Positions 40,025 through 49,585 are shown, counted from the stretch's first letter. The stretch: 52,232 nt of DNA from Akkermansiaceae bacterium UBA1315 (GCA_002307065.1 DBTN01000012.1:160976-213207); one strand, 5' to 3'. Made by a program: numbers and translations. The notes: generated by a model not told the origin, from the sequence alone.

Positions 40025-43000
40025 ATGTCGATCCATGTCGCCCTCCATCACCGCACCAGCTATCGCTATGAACGTCCGGTGGTTCATGGAGCTCACGTTG
40101 TCCGTTTGCGTCCCGCACCCCACTGCCGGTCGCGGATTTTGTCCTACAGCTTGAAGGTCGGACCGGTTGAGCATTTCGTCAATTGGCAGCAAGATCCGCA
40201 GGCGAATTATCTGGCGCGGTTGATGTTCACCGAGCCGACCGACCGATTGGACATTGAGGTCGATCTGGTGGTGGAAATGTCGGTGTTAAATCCTTTCGAC
40301 TTCTTCCTGGAGCCGACGGCGGAAAATTTTCCGTTCGCCTACGATGCCGAGCAAAAGCGCGAGCTTGAACCATTTTTAAATGCTGAGGAATCCGGGCCTT
40401 TGCTTTCCAAGCTGGTGGATGAATTTCGCCAGCTCAAAGGGCGAACAATCGACGTGTTGGTCGAAATTAACTCTGCATTGCAGGCGGCGATCGCGTATAA
40501 AATCCGGCTCGAACCGGGTGTCCAGACGCCGGAATTCACTTTGGAAAATGCTTCGGGATCGTGCCGCGATTCCGCTTGGCTTCTCGTTCAGGTTTTGCGC
40601 CAGCTCGGTTTGGCGGCCCGGTTTGTTTCCGGCTACCTGATTCAGTTGAAACCGGATGTGAAGTCGCTCGACGGACCGGTTGGTTCGGAAACGGATTTCA
40701 CGGATCTCCACGCCTGGGCGGAAGTGTATTTGCCGGGAGCGGGTTGGATTGGCTTCGATCCGACGTCCGGTTTGCTCGCAGGCGAAGGGCATTTGCCTTT
40801 GGCTTGCTCGCCGGAACCTTCGAGCGCGGCACCGGTCACCGGAGCGGTCGAGTTTTGCGAATCGACCATGGAGCACGAAATGACCGTGACGCGGATTCAC
40901 GAGTCTCCACGGACGACGCTGCCTTATCGCGAGGATGAATGGCAGGGGATTTTACAAACCGGTCACACGATCGATGCGGACCTCAAAACGATGGACGTGC
41001 GTCTGACGATGGGCGGTGAGCCGACGTTCATCTCGATGGATGATTTCGACGGTGATGAGTGGAACAACGCGGCGATGGGGCCGACGAAACGCAAGCTTTC
41101 CGATAAACTCATCAAGCGTCTGCGGACGAAATTCGCACCCGGCGGGCTGCTTTTCTACGGCCAGGGGAAATGGTATCCTGGTGAGGTTTTGCCGCGTTGG
41201 TCCTTGGCCTGCTACTGGCGAAAAGACGGCGAGCCGATTTGGGAAGATGAGAGTTTGATCGCCGATGAATCGCGAGATTACGGCTACGGGGTCGAGGATG
41301 CACAGCGTTTCGGAACCGCGTTGGCCGACGCCCTCGGTGCCGATTCAAAGTGGCTGATGCCTGCGTATGAGGATTCGTTTTACTACTTGTGGAGAGAAAA
41401 GCGCCTGCCAAGCAACGTCGATCCGTTGAAGGCGAACTTGAAGGACAAGCTCGAACGCGAGCGCCTCGCCCGTCTTTTCGATCAAGGAATCGATGAAGCG
41501 GTCGGCTGGGTCCTGCCGTTGGAGCGGAAACATACGCCGCGCGGTTCTCATTGGGTTTCGGGTCCATGGTTTTTGAAAGGTGGATCGCTGTTCCTATTGC
41601 CCGGTGATTCTCCCCTCGGCTACCGGTTGCCGCTGGCCTCGTTGCCATGGGTGAAAGAATCGGAATTTCCGTGGGCGATTCCTCAAGATCCGACACGTTT
41701 TCTTTCGCCACTCCCGCGTCGGGAGGACTCCGGTGGGTCTCGTGAACCGGTTCTCCAGAGCAAGCTTGGCCAGAAATCCGAGCCGGAAGAAAAGCCATGG
41801 GAACGCGAGCCGCGCGATCAGGAATCCGCTCCGTGGATCATCCGCAGCGCGCTTTGCATCGAGCCTCGCGACGGCCGCTTGCACATTTTCCTGCCGCCGG
41901 TGAATGAGACCGAGGACTTTTTGGACTTGGTTTCGAAAATCGAAAAAGTTGCTGCGACTTTGAGCATGTCGATCATTCTCGAAGGCACACCACCGCCTTT
42001 TGATCCACGACTCAGCGTCGTCAAAGTCACGCCGGACCCCGGGGTGATCGAAGTGAACCTCCATCCCGCCGCCTCGTGGGACGAGCTGGTTTTCAACACT
42101 ACGACGCTTTACGGGGAAGCCCACCTTTGCCGGCTCGCGACGGAAAAATTCATGCTCGACGGTCGCCACAGCGGAACCGGCGGCGGCAATCACATCATCC
42201 TCGGCGGAGAAACGCCGTCAGACAGCCCGCTTTTGCGTCGGCCGGATTTGCTGCGAAGCATGATCACGTTTTGGAACCACCATCCGTCGCTCAGCTTCCT
42301 GTTTTCGGGATTGTTTGTCGGGCCGACCTCGCAAGCACCGCGGACCGATGAAGGCCGTAACGATTCGATCCACGAATTGGAAATCGCTTTCAAAACCTTG
42401 GAGGGCGACGAACCGCCGCTGCCATGGCAGGTCGATCGCGCATTCCGGAACCTGCTGATCGATGCGACCGGGAACACGCACCGTGCGGAATTCTGCATCG
42501 ATAAACTTTACAGTCCGGACAGCTCGACCGGGCGTCTTGGTTTGTTGGAAATGCGGAATTTCGAAATGCCGCCGCATCCGCAAATGAGTCTCGCCCAGCA
42601 CCTCGTACTGCGTGCGCTGGTCGCGAGATTCTGGAAACAACGGTATGAAAAACCCCTCGTCCGTTGGGACAGCGAAATCCACGACCGGTGGATGTTGCCG
42701 CATTTCGTCTGGCAGGATTTCTGCGACGTGTTGGACGATCTGAACCGGTCGGGTTATCCGATTGATCCTGAATGGTTTGCGCCTCATTTGGAATTCCGTT
42801 TCCCGCGTATTGGAGATTTCACCCAAAAAGGCATCGAGATCGAATTGCGTCATGCGATCGAGCCGTGGCACGTGCTGGGAGAAGATGGTTCGCCGGGCGG
42901 AACGGTGCGTTACGTCGACAGCTCGGTCGAGCGGATGCAAATTTTGGTCAAAGGCCTGACGGGTGAACGTTATGTCGTCACTTGCAATGGCTACCGGATT

Positions 43001-43351
43001 CCGCTTCATCCGACCGGAACTCACGGGGAATTTGTGGCGGGAGTGCGTTATCGCGCCTGGCAGCCGCCGAATTGCCTCCATCCGACGATCGCGCCGCATG
43101 TGCCGTTGGTTTTCGATCTGATCGATACTTGGAACGAACGGTCCCTCGGGGGCTGCACCTATCACGCCGCACATCCGGGTGGACGGAATCACGAAAGTTT
43201 CCCGGTGAATTCCTACGAAGCCGAGTCGCGACGCCTTTCTCGATTCTTCCGTCACGGTCATACGGGTGGTGCCGTGACCGTCCTGGAAGCACCGACCAGT
43301 CCGGATTTCCCCTTCACGCTGGACTTGCGGATGATTCCTTCCAAGGTTTGA
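40025..43351 (+). CDS. transglutaminase-like / DUF2126 fusion protein
   Basis: 1108 residues from ATG 40025; a longer open frame reaches back into the KH gene but is not the protein. N-terminal transglutaminase-like half (1-290): IHVALHHRTSYRYERPVV (Bact_transglu_N), catalytic Cys near 180 in GSCRDSAW, His near 229 in FTDLHAWAEVYLPGAGWIG and Asp near 246 in FDPTSG. C-terminal half (about 300-1108) is DUF2126/COG4196: MDVRLTMGGEPTFISMDD, PGEVLPRWSLACYWRKDG, DGRHSGTGGGNHIILGG and FRFPRIGDFTQKGIEIELR. Such fusions occur beside circularly permuted ATP-grasp and Alpha-E genes, as here 24 bp downstream, and were proposed to make or cut peptide-like amide bonds. No signal peptide. Confidence 0.92.
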   Translation: MSIHVALHHRTSYRYERPVVHGAHVVRLRPAPHCRSRILSYSLKVGPVEHFVNWQQDPQANYLARLMFTEPTDRLDIEVDLVVEMSVLNPFDFFLEPTAENFPFAYDAEQKRELEPFLNAEESGPLLSKLVDEFRQLKGRTIDVLVEINSALQAAIAYKIRLEPGVQTPEFTLENASGSCRDSAWLLVQVLRQLGLAARFVSGYLIQLKPDVKSLDGPVGSETDFTDLHAWAEVYLPGAGWIGFDPTSGLLAGEGHLPLACSPEPSSAAPVTGAVEFCESTMEHEMTVTRIHESPRTTLPYREDEWQGILQTGHTIDADLKTMDVRLTMGGEPTFISMDDFDGDEWNNAAMGPTKRKLSDKLIKRLRTKFAPGGLLFYGQGKWYPGEVLPRWSLACYWRKDGEPIWEDESLIADESRDYGYGVEDAQRFGTALADALGADSKWLMPAYEDSFYYLWREKRLPSNVDPLKANLKDKLERERLARLFDQGIDEAVGWVLPLERKHTPRGSHWVSGPWFLKGGSLFLLPGDSPLGYRLPLASLPWVKESEFPWAIPQDPTRFLSPLPRREDSGGSREPVLQSKLGQKSEPEEKPWEREPRDQESAPWIIRSALCIEPRDGRLHIFLPPVNETEDFLDLVSKIEKVAATLSMSIILEGTPPPFDPRLSVVKVTPDPGVIEVNLHPAASWDELVFNTTTLYGEAHLCRLATEKFMLDGRHSGTGGGNHIILGGETPSDSPLLRRPDLLRSMITFWNHHPSLSFLFSGLFVGPTSQAPRTDEGRNDSIHELEIAFKTLEGDEPPLPWQVDRAFRNLLIDATGNTHRAEFCIDKLYSPDSSTGRLGLLEMRNFEMPPHPQMSLAQHLVLRALVARFWKQRYEKPLVRWDSEIHDRWMLPHFVWQDFCDVLDDLNRSGYPIDPEWFAPHLEFRFPRIGDFTQKGIEIELRHAIEPWHVLGEDGSPGGTVRYVDSSVERMQILVKGLTGERYVVTCNGYRIPLHPTGTHGEFVAGVRYRAWQPPNCLHPTIAPHVPLVFDLIDTWNERSLGGCTYHAAHPGGRNHESFPVNSYEAESRRLSRFFRHGHTGGAVTVLEAPTSPDFPFTLDLRMIPSKV

Positions 43352-43375
43352 GGAACCTTTCGCCGCGCCTGCGTG

Positions 43376-45841
43376 ATGCTTTCCCCGAGTCGTCCTACCC
43401 AATCGAGTTCCTCGTCCACCGCCGGCGCGGGCGAGGGCGCGTGGGATGAACTCTTGGACCGGCAGGGAAATATCCGTCCTTTGTGGCGGAATCTGGCGGA
43501 AAAAATGAACGGCTGGGGGCTGGAGGATCGCGCGTCGATCAGCAGTTCCGCCGAGCGGATGCTGGATGACTTGGGCACGACGTTCAACGTTTACAGCGAC
43601 GTCGGCGGGGCCGGTCAACCGTATCAAATCGATCCCCTTCCGCTGCTGATTTCCCCGGAGGAATGGCAGCGGGTTTCGACCGGTTTGGTCCAGCGGATGA
43701 AGCTTCTCGAAATGGTGGTGGCGGATCTTTACGGTCCACAAAAACTCCTCGAACAAGGTTTGATTCCGCCTGATCTGATTCATGCGAATCCCGCCTTTCA
43801 TCCGCAGATTCGCGGCACTCAGCCGGTCGGGAACCGGTTTTTGATTACCACGGCTTGTGACTTGATTCGCTCGCCGGAAGGTCAATGGACGGTGCTTCGC
43901 GATCAGACGCGAGGTCCGGGTGGCTTGGGACAGGCGCTGGAAAATCGCAAGGTCACCTCGAACTTGCTGATCGATCATTACGAAAAAGCCCGCGTCGCTC
44001 AACTGGGCCCGTTTTTCGATCATGAACGGGTGACGATGCAGTCGCTTTCCCCTTCGAGCGCGGAGGTGGCGAACGTGGTGGTATTGACGCCCGGTTTTCG
44101 TCATCCGTCGTATTTCGAACATGCTTACAAAGCGCGACTCTTGGGATTTCCTTTGGTCGAAGCGGCGGATTTGACGGTCCGCGAAAGGCGTTTGTTTTTG
44201 AAAACGTTGGCCGGTTTGCGGCGCATTGACACGGTCGCTTGTCGGATTGACGACGATGCGATGGATCCTCTCGAATTTTGGACCTTGGGTCGGGGAGGGG
44301 TTCCTGGAATGGTCGAGGCGTGGCGTTCCGGAAATGTTGCGATCGCCAATGCGCCGGGGGCTGGATTTGCCGCGTCGTCCGCCTTGATGCCATTTTTGCC
44401 CGAGATCTGCCGGAAGTGGTTGGGCGAGGATTTGAAGCTTCCGTTCGTGGAAACCTGGTGGCTCGGACAACCGGTTGTTCGGAAGCGGGTGCTGGAAAAT
44501 CTTTCGAAATACGTGTTGCTTCCTGCGTTTGGCGGCGAGCCTCATTTGCCGCTGCGGTGTTCTTCACTTTCGCCGAGCGCTCGGCGGCAATGGGCGACAG
44601 CGATTGAAGAAAGACCGCATGAATTTGTCGTGCAGCGTGACATGGCTCCGAGCCAGGCGCCGTCGCTCGAATCTCGCACCATCAGTTCGCGGCCGGTTGT
44701 CTGGCGGACGTTTTCGCTGAATACCGCCGCGGGTCCGATTGTGCTTCCCGGGGGATTGGCCCATGTCGGGAAAAACGCCCAGCCGCCGCAACTTTGGCCC
44801 GTTCATTCCGGATTCACCAAAGATGTGTGGGTTTCCGAAGGTCCGAATTTCCCGGTAAATCCCGCGCTCCTGCAGAAGCCGAGCTCTTCCATTCGCCGAC
44901 ACCCGGCGGCCTCGGAAGTGCCCAGTCGGATCGCCGAACAGCTTTATTGGGTCGGTCGTTATGCCGAACGGGTGGAAATCGTGACGCGTTTGCTGCGGGT
45001 GACCTTGCGTCACATGGTCGGCGAAACCGGTCGAAGACAGAAAGATCAACTCGACGCCTGCCTCGATCTGATTCGCGGCAGCGGGCTGTTGCCAAAGGCG
45101 GCGAAGATCCGATCTCTCGGTCTGCTCGCAACCTTGACCGAACTGGTTCACGACAACCGGTCACGCGCCGGAATCGCAACTTTGACGCGCAATCTCTTGT
45201 CGAATGCCGCCGCTGCAAGGGACCGGCTGTCGGACGATACCTGGCGATTTTTCAACCGCTTGGAAGACATCGTGCATCCACCTTCCGTGGATCCGCGACC
45301 CACGGATCTTTCCCGGACTTTGGACACTTTGGTGTTGCACCTCGCGGCTTTCGCCGGGATGCAGGCGGAAAACATGACGCGCGGCCAAGGTTGGAGATTT
45401 CTTGAAACCGGGCGGCGGATCGAACGTGCGCTCGGCGGGCTTTCACTGCTCCACGCGGCGTCGAGTCATGGCGATGGTGAATCCTCCGTATTGGAACCGC
45501 TGCTCGAAACCTGCGACAGTGTCATGACCTACCGTCGCCGCCACTTTTCGCGGCCGCGTTGGGATGCGGTTTGCGGGTTGATCTTTTTCGATGCGACGAA
45601 CCCGCGCTCGGTTGCATTTCAGATCAATATTTTGAAATGTGAAGCGACTCGTTTTCCGGGCGACCCGAATTTCGGATTGTTTCCGGCGATCACCGAGAGA
45701 CTGGATGCGTTGGCGTTGCGTTTTCACAACCCGGTTCCGCCGGATGCCGATGAGTTAGAGAAATTCGGCGAGTCTCTCGAAGAGCTTTCTGACCTCCTGA
45801 CCCAGCATTATTTCAGCCACTCGGTCAGACGGGTTTATTGA
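43376..45841 (+). CDS. circularly permuted ATP-grasp / Alpha-E fusion protein
   Basis: 821 residues, ATG 43376 (a GTG precedes it directly). Residues about 70-500 form the circularly permuted ATP-grasp domain: QPYQIDPLPLLISPEEW, LIHANPAFHPQIRG, ITTACDLIRSPEGQWTVLRDQT, VVLTPGFRHPSYFEHAY and the acidic IDDDAMDPLEFW, then VAIANAPGAGFAAS and ETWWLG. Residues about 515-821 are the helical Alpha-E domain: IAEQLYWVGRYAERVEIVTRLLR, ITERLDALA and ELSDLLTQHYFS. The ATP-grasp part is predicted to join a carboxylate to an amine at ATP cost. Together with the preceding transglutaminase-DUF2126 gene this is a recognised but biochemically uncharacterised gene set; the product is unknown. Confidence 0.9.
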   Translation: MLSPSRPTQSSSSSTAGAGEGAWDELLDRQGNIRPLWRNLAEKMNGWGLEDRASISSSAERMLDDLGTTFNVYSDVGGAGQPYQIDPLPLLISPEEWQRVSTGLVQRMKLLEMVVADLYGPQKLLEQGLIPPDLIHANPAFHPQIRGTQPVGNRFLITTACDLIRSPEGQWTVLRDQTRGPGGLGQALENRKVTSNLLIDHYEKARVAQLGPFFDHERVTMQSLSPSSAEVANVVVLTPGFRHPSYFEHAYKARLLGFPLVEAADLTVRERRLFLKTLAGLRRIDTVACRIDDDAMDPLEFWTLGRGGVPGMVEAWRSGNVAIANAPGAGFAASSALMPFLPEICRKWLGEDLKLPFVETWWLGQPVVRKRVLENLSKYVLLPAFGGEPHLPLRCSSLSPSARRQWATAIEERPHEFVVQRDMAPSQAPSLESRTISSRPVVWRTFSLNTAAGPIVLPGGLAHVGKNAQPPQLWPVHSGFTKDVWVSEGPNFPVNPALLQKPSSSIRRHPAASEVPSRIAEQLYWVGRYAERVEIVTRLLRVTLRHMVGETGRRQKDQLDACLDLIRGSGLLPKAAKIRSLGLLATLTELVHDNRSRAGIATLTRNLLSNAAAARDRLSDDTWRFFNRLEDIVHPPSVDPRPTDLSRTLDTLVLHLAAFAGMQAENMTRGQGWRFLETGRRIERALGGLSLLHAASSHGDGESSVLEPLLETCDSVMTYRRRHFSRPRWDAVCGLIFFDATNPRSVAFQINILKCEATRFPGDPNFGLFPAITERLDALALRFHNPVPPDADELEKFGESLEELSDLLTQHYFSHSVRRVY

Positions 45842-45968
45842 GTAGCCTCTGCCGGCGGAGATTCTCAAGTCGTTCCGTGTGCCTGCGAGATGAGCGTTGA
45901 TCGGGAATTTCGATTCTTTCGTTTCCTTGACATTTGAGGTCGATTCACGATTCATGGAGCCGAAGTTT

Positions 45969-46307
45969 ATGGTAAAGCGCAAACCGGCAGTGGTCAAATT
46001 GACCCGTCTGGAGGCCCAAACGAAGGTGATCAATGGCATGAGCCGGATCGCCTTTATTGCGTTGTGCGCTGCCGTTGGATTTGTGGTTTTGGCCACGGCG
46101 TTTCCGCAAAAGCGTAAATTGGAAGACCTGGAAAACCGTTTGCTTGCGGCAAAAGAACGCGAAACCGCGGCTTTGGCCGAACGCGAGTATCACATGACCG
46201 AACACCGCGCATTGCGGGAGGATCCATCCTTTTTGGAGATCCATGCCCGCGACCGTTTGGACTACTATCGTCCCGGCGAGAAAGTTTTGAAATTCAAGCG
46301 TCAGTGA
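45969..46307 (+). CDS. FtsB/DivIC-like septum formation protein
   Basis: 112 residues from ATG 45969; GGAG stands 9 nt before it, which decides against the upstream ATG at 45954 and longer frames. One membrane helix (SRIAFIALCAAVGFVVLATAF, about 29-49) follows a basic cytosolic start. Next is a short coiled coil (QKRKLEDLENRLLAAKERETA) and the family end DPSFLEIHARDRLDYYRPGEKVLKF, matching the (D/E)P-x-x-(I/L)E-x-x-AR-x-x-L pattern of FtsB and DivIC. These proteins link FtsQ and FtsL in the divisome on the outer face of the inner membrane. It is followed 30 bp later by hpt. Confidence 0.85.
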   Translation: MVKRKPAVVKLTRLEAQTKVINGMSRIAFIALCAAVGFVVLATAFPQKRKLEDLENRLLAAKERETAALAEREYHMTEHRALREDPSFLEIHARDRLDYYRPGEKVLKFKRQ

Positions 46308-46337
46308 AACCGGTTGGGCGGTCGTGGATTCGTAACA

Positions 46338-46874
46338 ATGCGCAATGATATCGAACGGGTCTTGATCGACGAGGCATCCATCCGCAACCGGTTGGATGAG
46401 ATGGTTTCCGAGATGGATCGTGATTTTCCGGAAGGTCCGATCGTTGTGGTGATCTTGCTCAAAGGAGCGTTGGTGTTTGCGTCCGACTTGCTGCGGCGGA
46501 TGGAAAGACCGTTGGAAATCGAGTGCCTGAATGTTGCGAGTTATCACGGCGGAACCGAAAGCTCAGGCACGGTTGATTTTCTCGACCGGCATTTCCCCGA
46601 AGTGCGGGGTCGGCATGTTTTGCTGTTAGATGATATTTTGGATACCGGTCGAACCTTGCATGCCGTGGCGAACCGGTTGCGGGAAGAAGGCGCGGCGAAA
46701 GTGCTCACCGCTGTGTTGCTGGCCAAAAACAAATCCCGCGCCGAGGCGATTTCAGCCGACTATACCGGTTTTGAAATCGATGACGAATTTGTCGTCGGTT
46801 ATGGGTTGGATTATCGAGGGCGATATCGGAATCTGCCGTACGTTGGGATTTTAAAAGCGGGAGTCATCGGCTGA
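46338..46874 (+). CDS. hpt: hypoxanthine phosphoribosyltransferase
   Basis: 178 residues from ATG 46338. Purine salvage: transfers phosphoribose from PRPP to hypoxanthine or guanine. The PRPP motif VLLLDDILDTGRTL is intact; VVILLKGALVFASDLLRR gives the Lys-Gly pyrophosphate loop; ASYHGGTESSG is the flexible loop, and FVVGYGLDYRGRYRNLPYVGIL the purine-binding end. It lies 30 bp after the FtsB-like gene, the order seen with tilS-hpt-ftsH clusters in other bacteria, though neither tilS nor ftsH is here. Its stop is 10 bp from the end of the convergent toxin remnant. Confidence 0.95.
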   Translation: MRNDIERVLIDEASIRNRLDEMVSEMDRDFPEGPIVVVILLKGALVFASDLLRRMERPLEIECLNVASYHGGTESSGTVDFLDRHFPEVRGRHVLLLDDILDTGRTLHAVANRLREEGAAKVLTAVLLAKNKSRAEAISADYTGFEIDDEFVVGYGLDYRGRYRNLPYVGILKAGVIG

Positions 46875-46884
46875 TGACCGTTTT

Positions 46885-47025
46885 TTAGCGTCTAAAAATT
46901 CCAAATGCAGGGTGGCGTTTTTCGTGTTTCACGATGGTGACTCGGATGGTGTCCTGATCGACGAGGCGGAAATCTCGAATTTCTTCCAATTCCGCGGCGA
47001 TCGCAGGATGGTAATCGACTCTCAT
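46885..47025 (-). pseudogene. ParE/RelE-like toxin remnant with internal in-frame deletion
   Basis: 46 codons from ATG 47025 (ATGA overlap with the antitoxin stop) to TAA at 46885. The peptide starts MRVDYHPAIAAELEEIRDF, the usual ParE N-terminus, and ends TIRVTIVKHEKRHPAFGIF, the usual C-terminal strands. About 45 residues that normally form the central helices and first sheet strands are missing, without loss of frame. It is therefore very probably a deleted, inactive toxin, kept beside its antitoxin. A recently evolved mini-protein is possible but unlikely. Confidence 0.72.
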
Positions 47026-47219
47026 CTTCTCAATCTGCGCATCAGTTCTACGTGATGGAGCGGGGAGACCTTACCGGTTTCCAGTTCTTCATCTCTGACC
47101 AGTGCTAGAGCGATTGTCTCTTCCTCGCTTCGATCCGGCGCAAGCAAGTAGGGATCTTCAATGCTTTCCCAAAGGGATGCGGCAAGAAGCGCCCGTTCCT
47201 TGACGGGAAGCTTGTGCAA
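47022..47219 (-). CDS. addiction-module antitoxin (PF09720-like)
   Basis: 65 residues, TTG at 47219 as the only usable start. It matches the small putative addiction-module component family: LPVKERALLAASLWESIED near the start, EEETIALALVRDEELETGKVSPLHHVELMRRLRR at the end (the usual R-x-x-E-x-x-x-G pattern followed by a basic tail). Such antitoxins neutralise ParE/RelE toxins; here the partner overlapping its stop is internally deleted. The first 8-10 residues common in the family are missing because a stop codon lies five codons upstream of the TTG. It lies 65 bp downstream of tex. Confidence 0.75.
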   Translation of the reverse strand: MHKLPVKERALLAASLWESIEDPYLLAPDRSEEETIALALVRDEELETGKVSPLHHVELMRRLRR

Positions 47220-47284
47220 TTTAATCCATGCTCATGTCACCATCCTACACTCGCATCGATTTCAGAAAAGCAGGATTTTGGCGG

Positions 47285-49585
47285 CTATTTCTTTTTCGCT
47301 TGGCTGAGCGCTTGGGAAAACCAGTCGTTGTTCGGGGCGGAATTCGGGCGGAAGTTGTTGCCGTTTCCTTGGGGGCGCGGGCCGTTGTTGCGATTGGCAT
47401 TTGACCGGTTGTCGCGGTCGCCGGGATCGGAGCGGCGGCCTTCGAGATCCGGTTTGGATTTCATGGTGAGGGCGATCCGGTTGCGCTTAAGATCGACTTC
47501 AACAACGGTGACTTGAACTTTTTGGCCGACTTTCACGACTTCCGAAGCATCGCGAACGAAATGATCGGCGAGCTGGCTGACGTGGACCAAGCCGTCCTGG
47601 TGGACGCCGACATCGACGAACGCACCGAAGGCGGTGACGTTGGTGACGATGCCGGGAAGTTTCATTCCGACTGAAAGATCCGCCGGTTTTTCGACGCCTT
47701 CGACGAAGGAAAAGAGTTCGAATTGTTTGCGCGGATCGCGACCCGGTTTGGCGAGCTCGGCGAGGATGTCTTGGAGCGTCGGCAGGCCGACTTCTTCGCT
47801 GACGTATTTTTTCAGATCGATCTTTTTGCGAGCGGCCTCGTTGGTGAGGAGTTCGCCGACTTCGCAGCCGACATCCGTCGCCATTTTTTCGACGAGCGGA
47901 TAACGTTCCGGGTGAACGGCGGAGGAATCGAGCGGGTGCTGCCCACCGCGAACCCGGAGGAAACCGGCGGCTTGTTCAAAGGCTTTTTCGCCGAGGCGCG
48001 GGACTTTTTTCAATTGTTCGCGGGAAACGAAGGCCCCGTTTTCGTTGCGCCAGGCGACGATATTTTCGGCGAGGGAGCTGTTCAATCCGGAGACATAAGA
48101 CAGCAGTTGTTTCGAGGCGGTGTTTACCTCGACGCCGACCGCGTTCACGGCGCTGACGACGGTGTCATCGAGCGATGCCTTGAGCGCGCGTTGGTCGACA
48201 TCGTGTTGATATTGTCCCACGCCGATGGCTTTTGCGTCGATTTTCACCAATTCCGCGAGCGGATCCATCAGGCGGCGTCCGATCGAAACCGCACCGCGAA
48301 CGGTGACGTCTTCGTTGGGAAATTCTTCGCGGGCGACATCCGAGGCGGAGTAAATCGAGGCGCCGCTTTCGTTCACCATCACGACCGGGATCGAGGCAGG
48401 AAGCTTGAGCTTTTTGATAAACGCTTCGGTCTCGCGGCTGGCGGTGCCGTTGCCGATGGCGATGGCTTCAATGTCGAATTTTTTGATCAGTGTCGTGACC
48501 TCGACCGCAGCTTCGTAGGCTTGGTTTTGGGAACCGGCGGTGGCGTGAAGAACGGTGTGATGAAGAAGTTTCCCCGACCGATCGAGCACCACGGTTTTGC
48601 AACCGGTGCGGAAACCGGGATCGATGGCGAGCAGGCGTTTTTCACCGAGGGGTGAAGCGAGCAGGAGTTCGCGGAAGTTGTCGGCGAAAACGCTGATCGC
48701 GGTTTCGTCGGCGCGCTTTTTCGCGAGAAGACGCGCTTCGGTTTCCATCGAGGGCATGAGCAGTCGCTTGCAGCCATCTTCAACGGCTTGGGCGACGTGT
48801 TTGCCGGAAGGACCGGTGGATTTCACCCAGTCTGGCAGAGCGACTGCGGTGACACGATCCAGGGGAACCTCGACGCGCATCAGCAGGAAACCTTCTTTTT
48901 CACCGCGGCGGATCGCCAGCATGCGGTGGGACGGGATCGATTTGAACGGCTCCGACCACTCGAAGTAGTCGCGGAATTTCTGAGCATCGGCTTCCTCTTC
49001 CTTGCCGTACATGATTTTCGAGGAAACCGTCGCGTCTTCTTCGTAAATTTTCCGAACTCGTCCGCGGAGCGGTGCATCGTCGGCGACGCGTTCGGCGATG
49101 ATGTCGCGGGCACCGGCGAGGGCTTCGACGGTCGTCGGGACTTCCATTTCCGGGTTGAGAAATTTTGCGGCTTCTTCTTCCGGATCGGCGGATTGATTTT
49201 CGAAAATCCAATCGGCGAGTGGGGTGAGTCCGCGTTCGATTGCTTTGGTGGCGCGCGTCTGGCGTTTCGGGCGGAAAGGGGCGAAGATGTCCTCGACGGC
49301 GTTGGTCGTGAGGGCGGCTTCGAGTTTCTTTTTCAGCTCGGGAGTGAGGAGTGAGCGTTCTTCGAGCGATTTGAGGACGGCGCTGCGGCGGGAATCGAGT
49401 TCGGCCAATTGAAGCATCCGGTCGCGGATCGTGGTGATCTGAACTTCGTCGAGCGAACCGGTTTGTTCTTTCCGGTAACGGGAAATGAACGGGACGGTGG
49501 CACCTTCGGCGATGAGTTTCGAGGTGGCGGTGACGGAAGAAAGGGAGATCCCGGTTTCGCGGGCGATGGCTTCGAGATGGGTCAT
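47285..49585 (-). CDS. tex: Tex-family transcription accessory/RNA-binding protein
   Basis: 766 residues, ATG 49585. Tex N-terminal helical region (IPFISRYRKEQTG-like VPFISRYRKEQTGSLDEVQ, IFAPFRPKRQTRATKAIERGL), then a YqgF/RNase H-like domain (LLAIDPGFRTGCKTVVLD; IAIGNGTASRETEAFIKKL), two helix-hairpin-helix units (GVEVNTASKQLLSYVSGL, NGAFVSREQLKKVPRLGEKAFEQAAGFLRV) and an S1 domain at about 640-715 (PGIVTNVTAFGAFVDVGVHQDGLVHVSQL is split here by normal S1 strands). The last 45 residues are Asn/Arg/Pro-rich. Tex proteins are highly conserved, bind nucleic acid and affect transcription, often of toxin or competence genes; the mechanism is unclear. Confidence 0.95.
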   Translation of the reverse strand: MTHLEAIARETGISLSSVTATSKLIAEGATVPFISRYRKEQTGSLDEVQITTIRDRMLQLAELDSRRSAVLKSLEERSLLTPELKKKLEAALTTNAVEDIFAPFRPKRQTRATKAIERGLTPLADWIFENQSADPEEEAAKFLNPEMEVPTTVEALAGARDIIAERVADDAPLRGRVRKIYEEDATVSSKIMYGKEEEADAQKFRDYFEWSEPFKSIPSHRMLAIRRGEKEGFLLMRVEVPLDRVTAVALPDWVKSTGPSGKHVAQAVEDGCKRLLMPSMETEARLLAKKRADETAISVFADNFRELLLASPLGEKRLLAIDPGFRTGCKTVVLDRSGKLLHHTVLHATAGSQNQAYEAAVEVTTLIKKFDIEAIAIGNGTASRETEAFIKKLKLPASIPVVMVNESGASIYSASDVAREEFPNEDVTVRGAVSIGRRLMDPLAELVKIDAKAIGVGQYQHDVDQRALKASLDDTVVSAVNAVGVEVNTASKQLLSYVSGLNSSLAENIVAWRNENGAFVSREQLKKVPRLGEKAFEQAAGFLRVRGGQHPLDSSAVHPERYPLVEKMATDVGCEVGELLTNEAARKKIDLKKYVSEEVGLPTLQDILAELAKPGRDPRKQFELFSFVEGVEKPADLSVGMKLPGIVTNVTAFGAFVDVGVHQDGLVHVSQLADHFVRDASEVVKVGQKVQVTVVEVDLKRNRIALTMKSKPDLEGRRSDPGDRDNRSNANRNNGPRPQGNGNNFRPNSAPNNDWFSQALSQAKKK

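Noticed and set aside
42218..44545. 775-codon minus-strand frame opposite the transglutaminase and ATP-grasp genes
   Set aside because: It spans two real genes in antisense and is His/Arg/Pro-rich without any domain.
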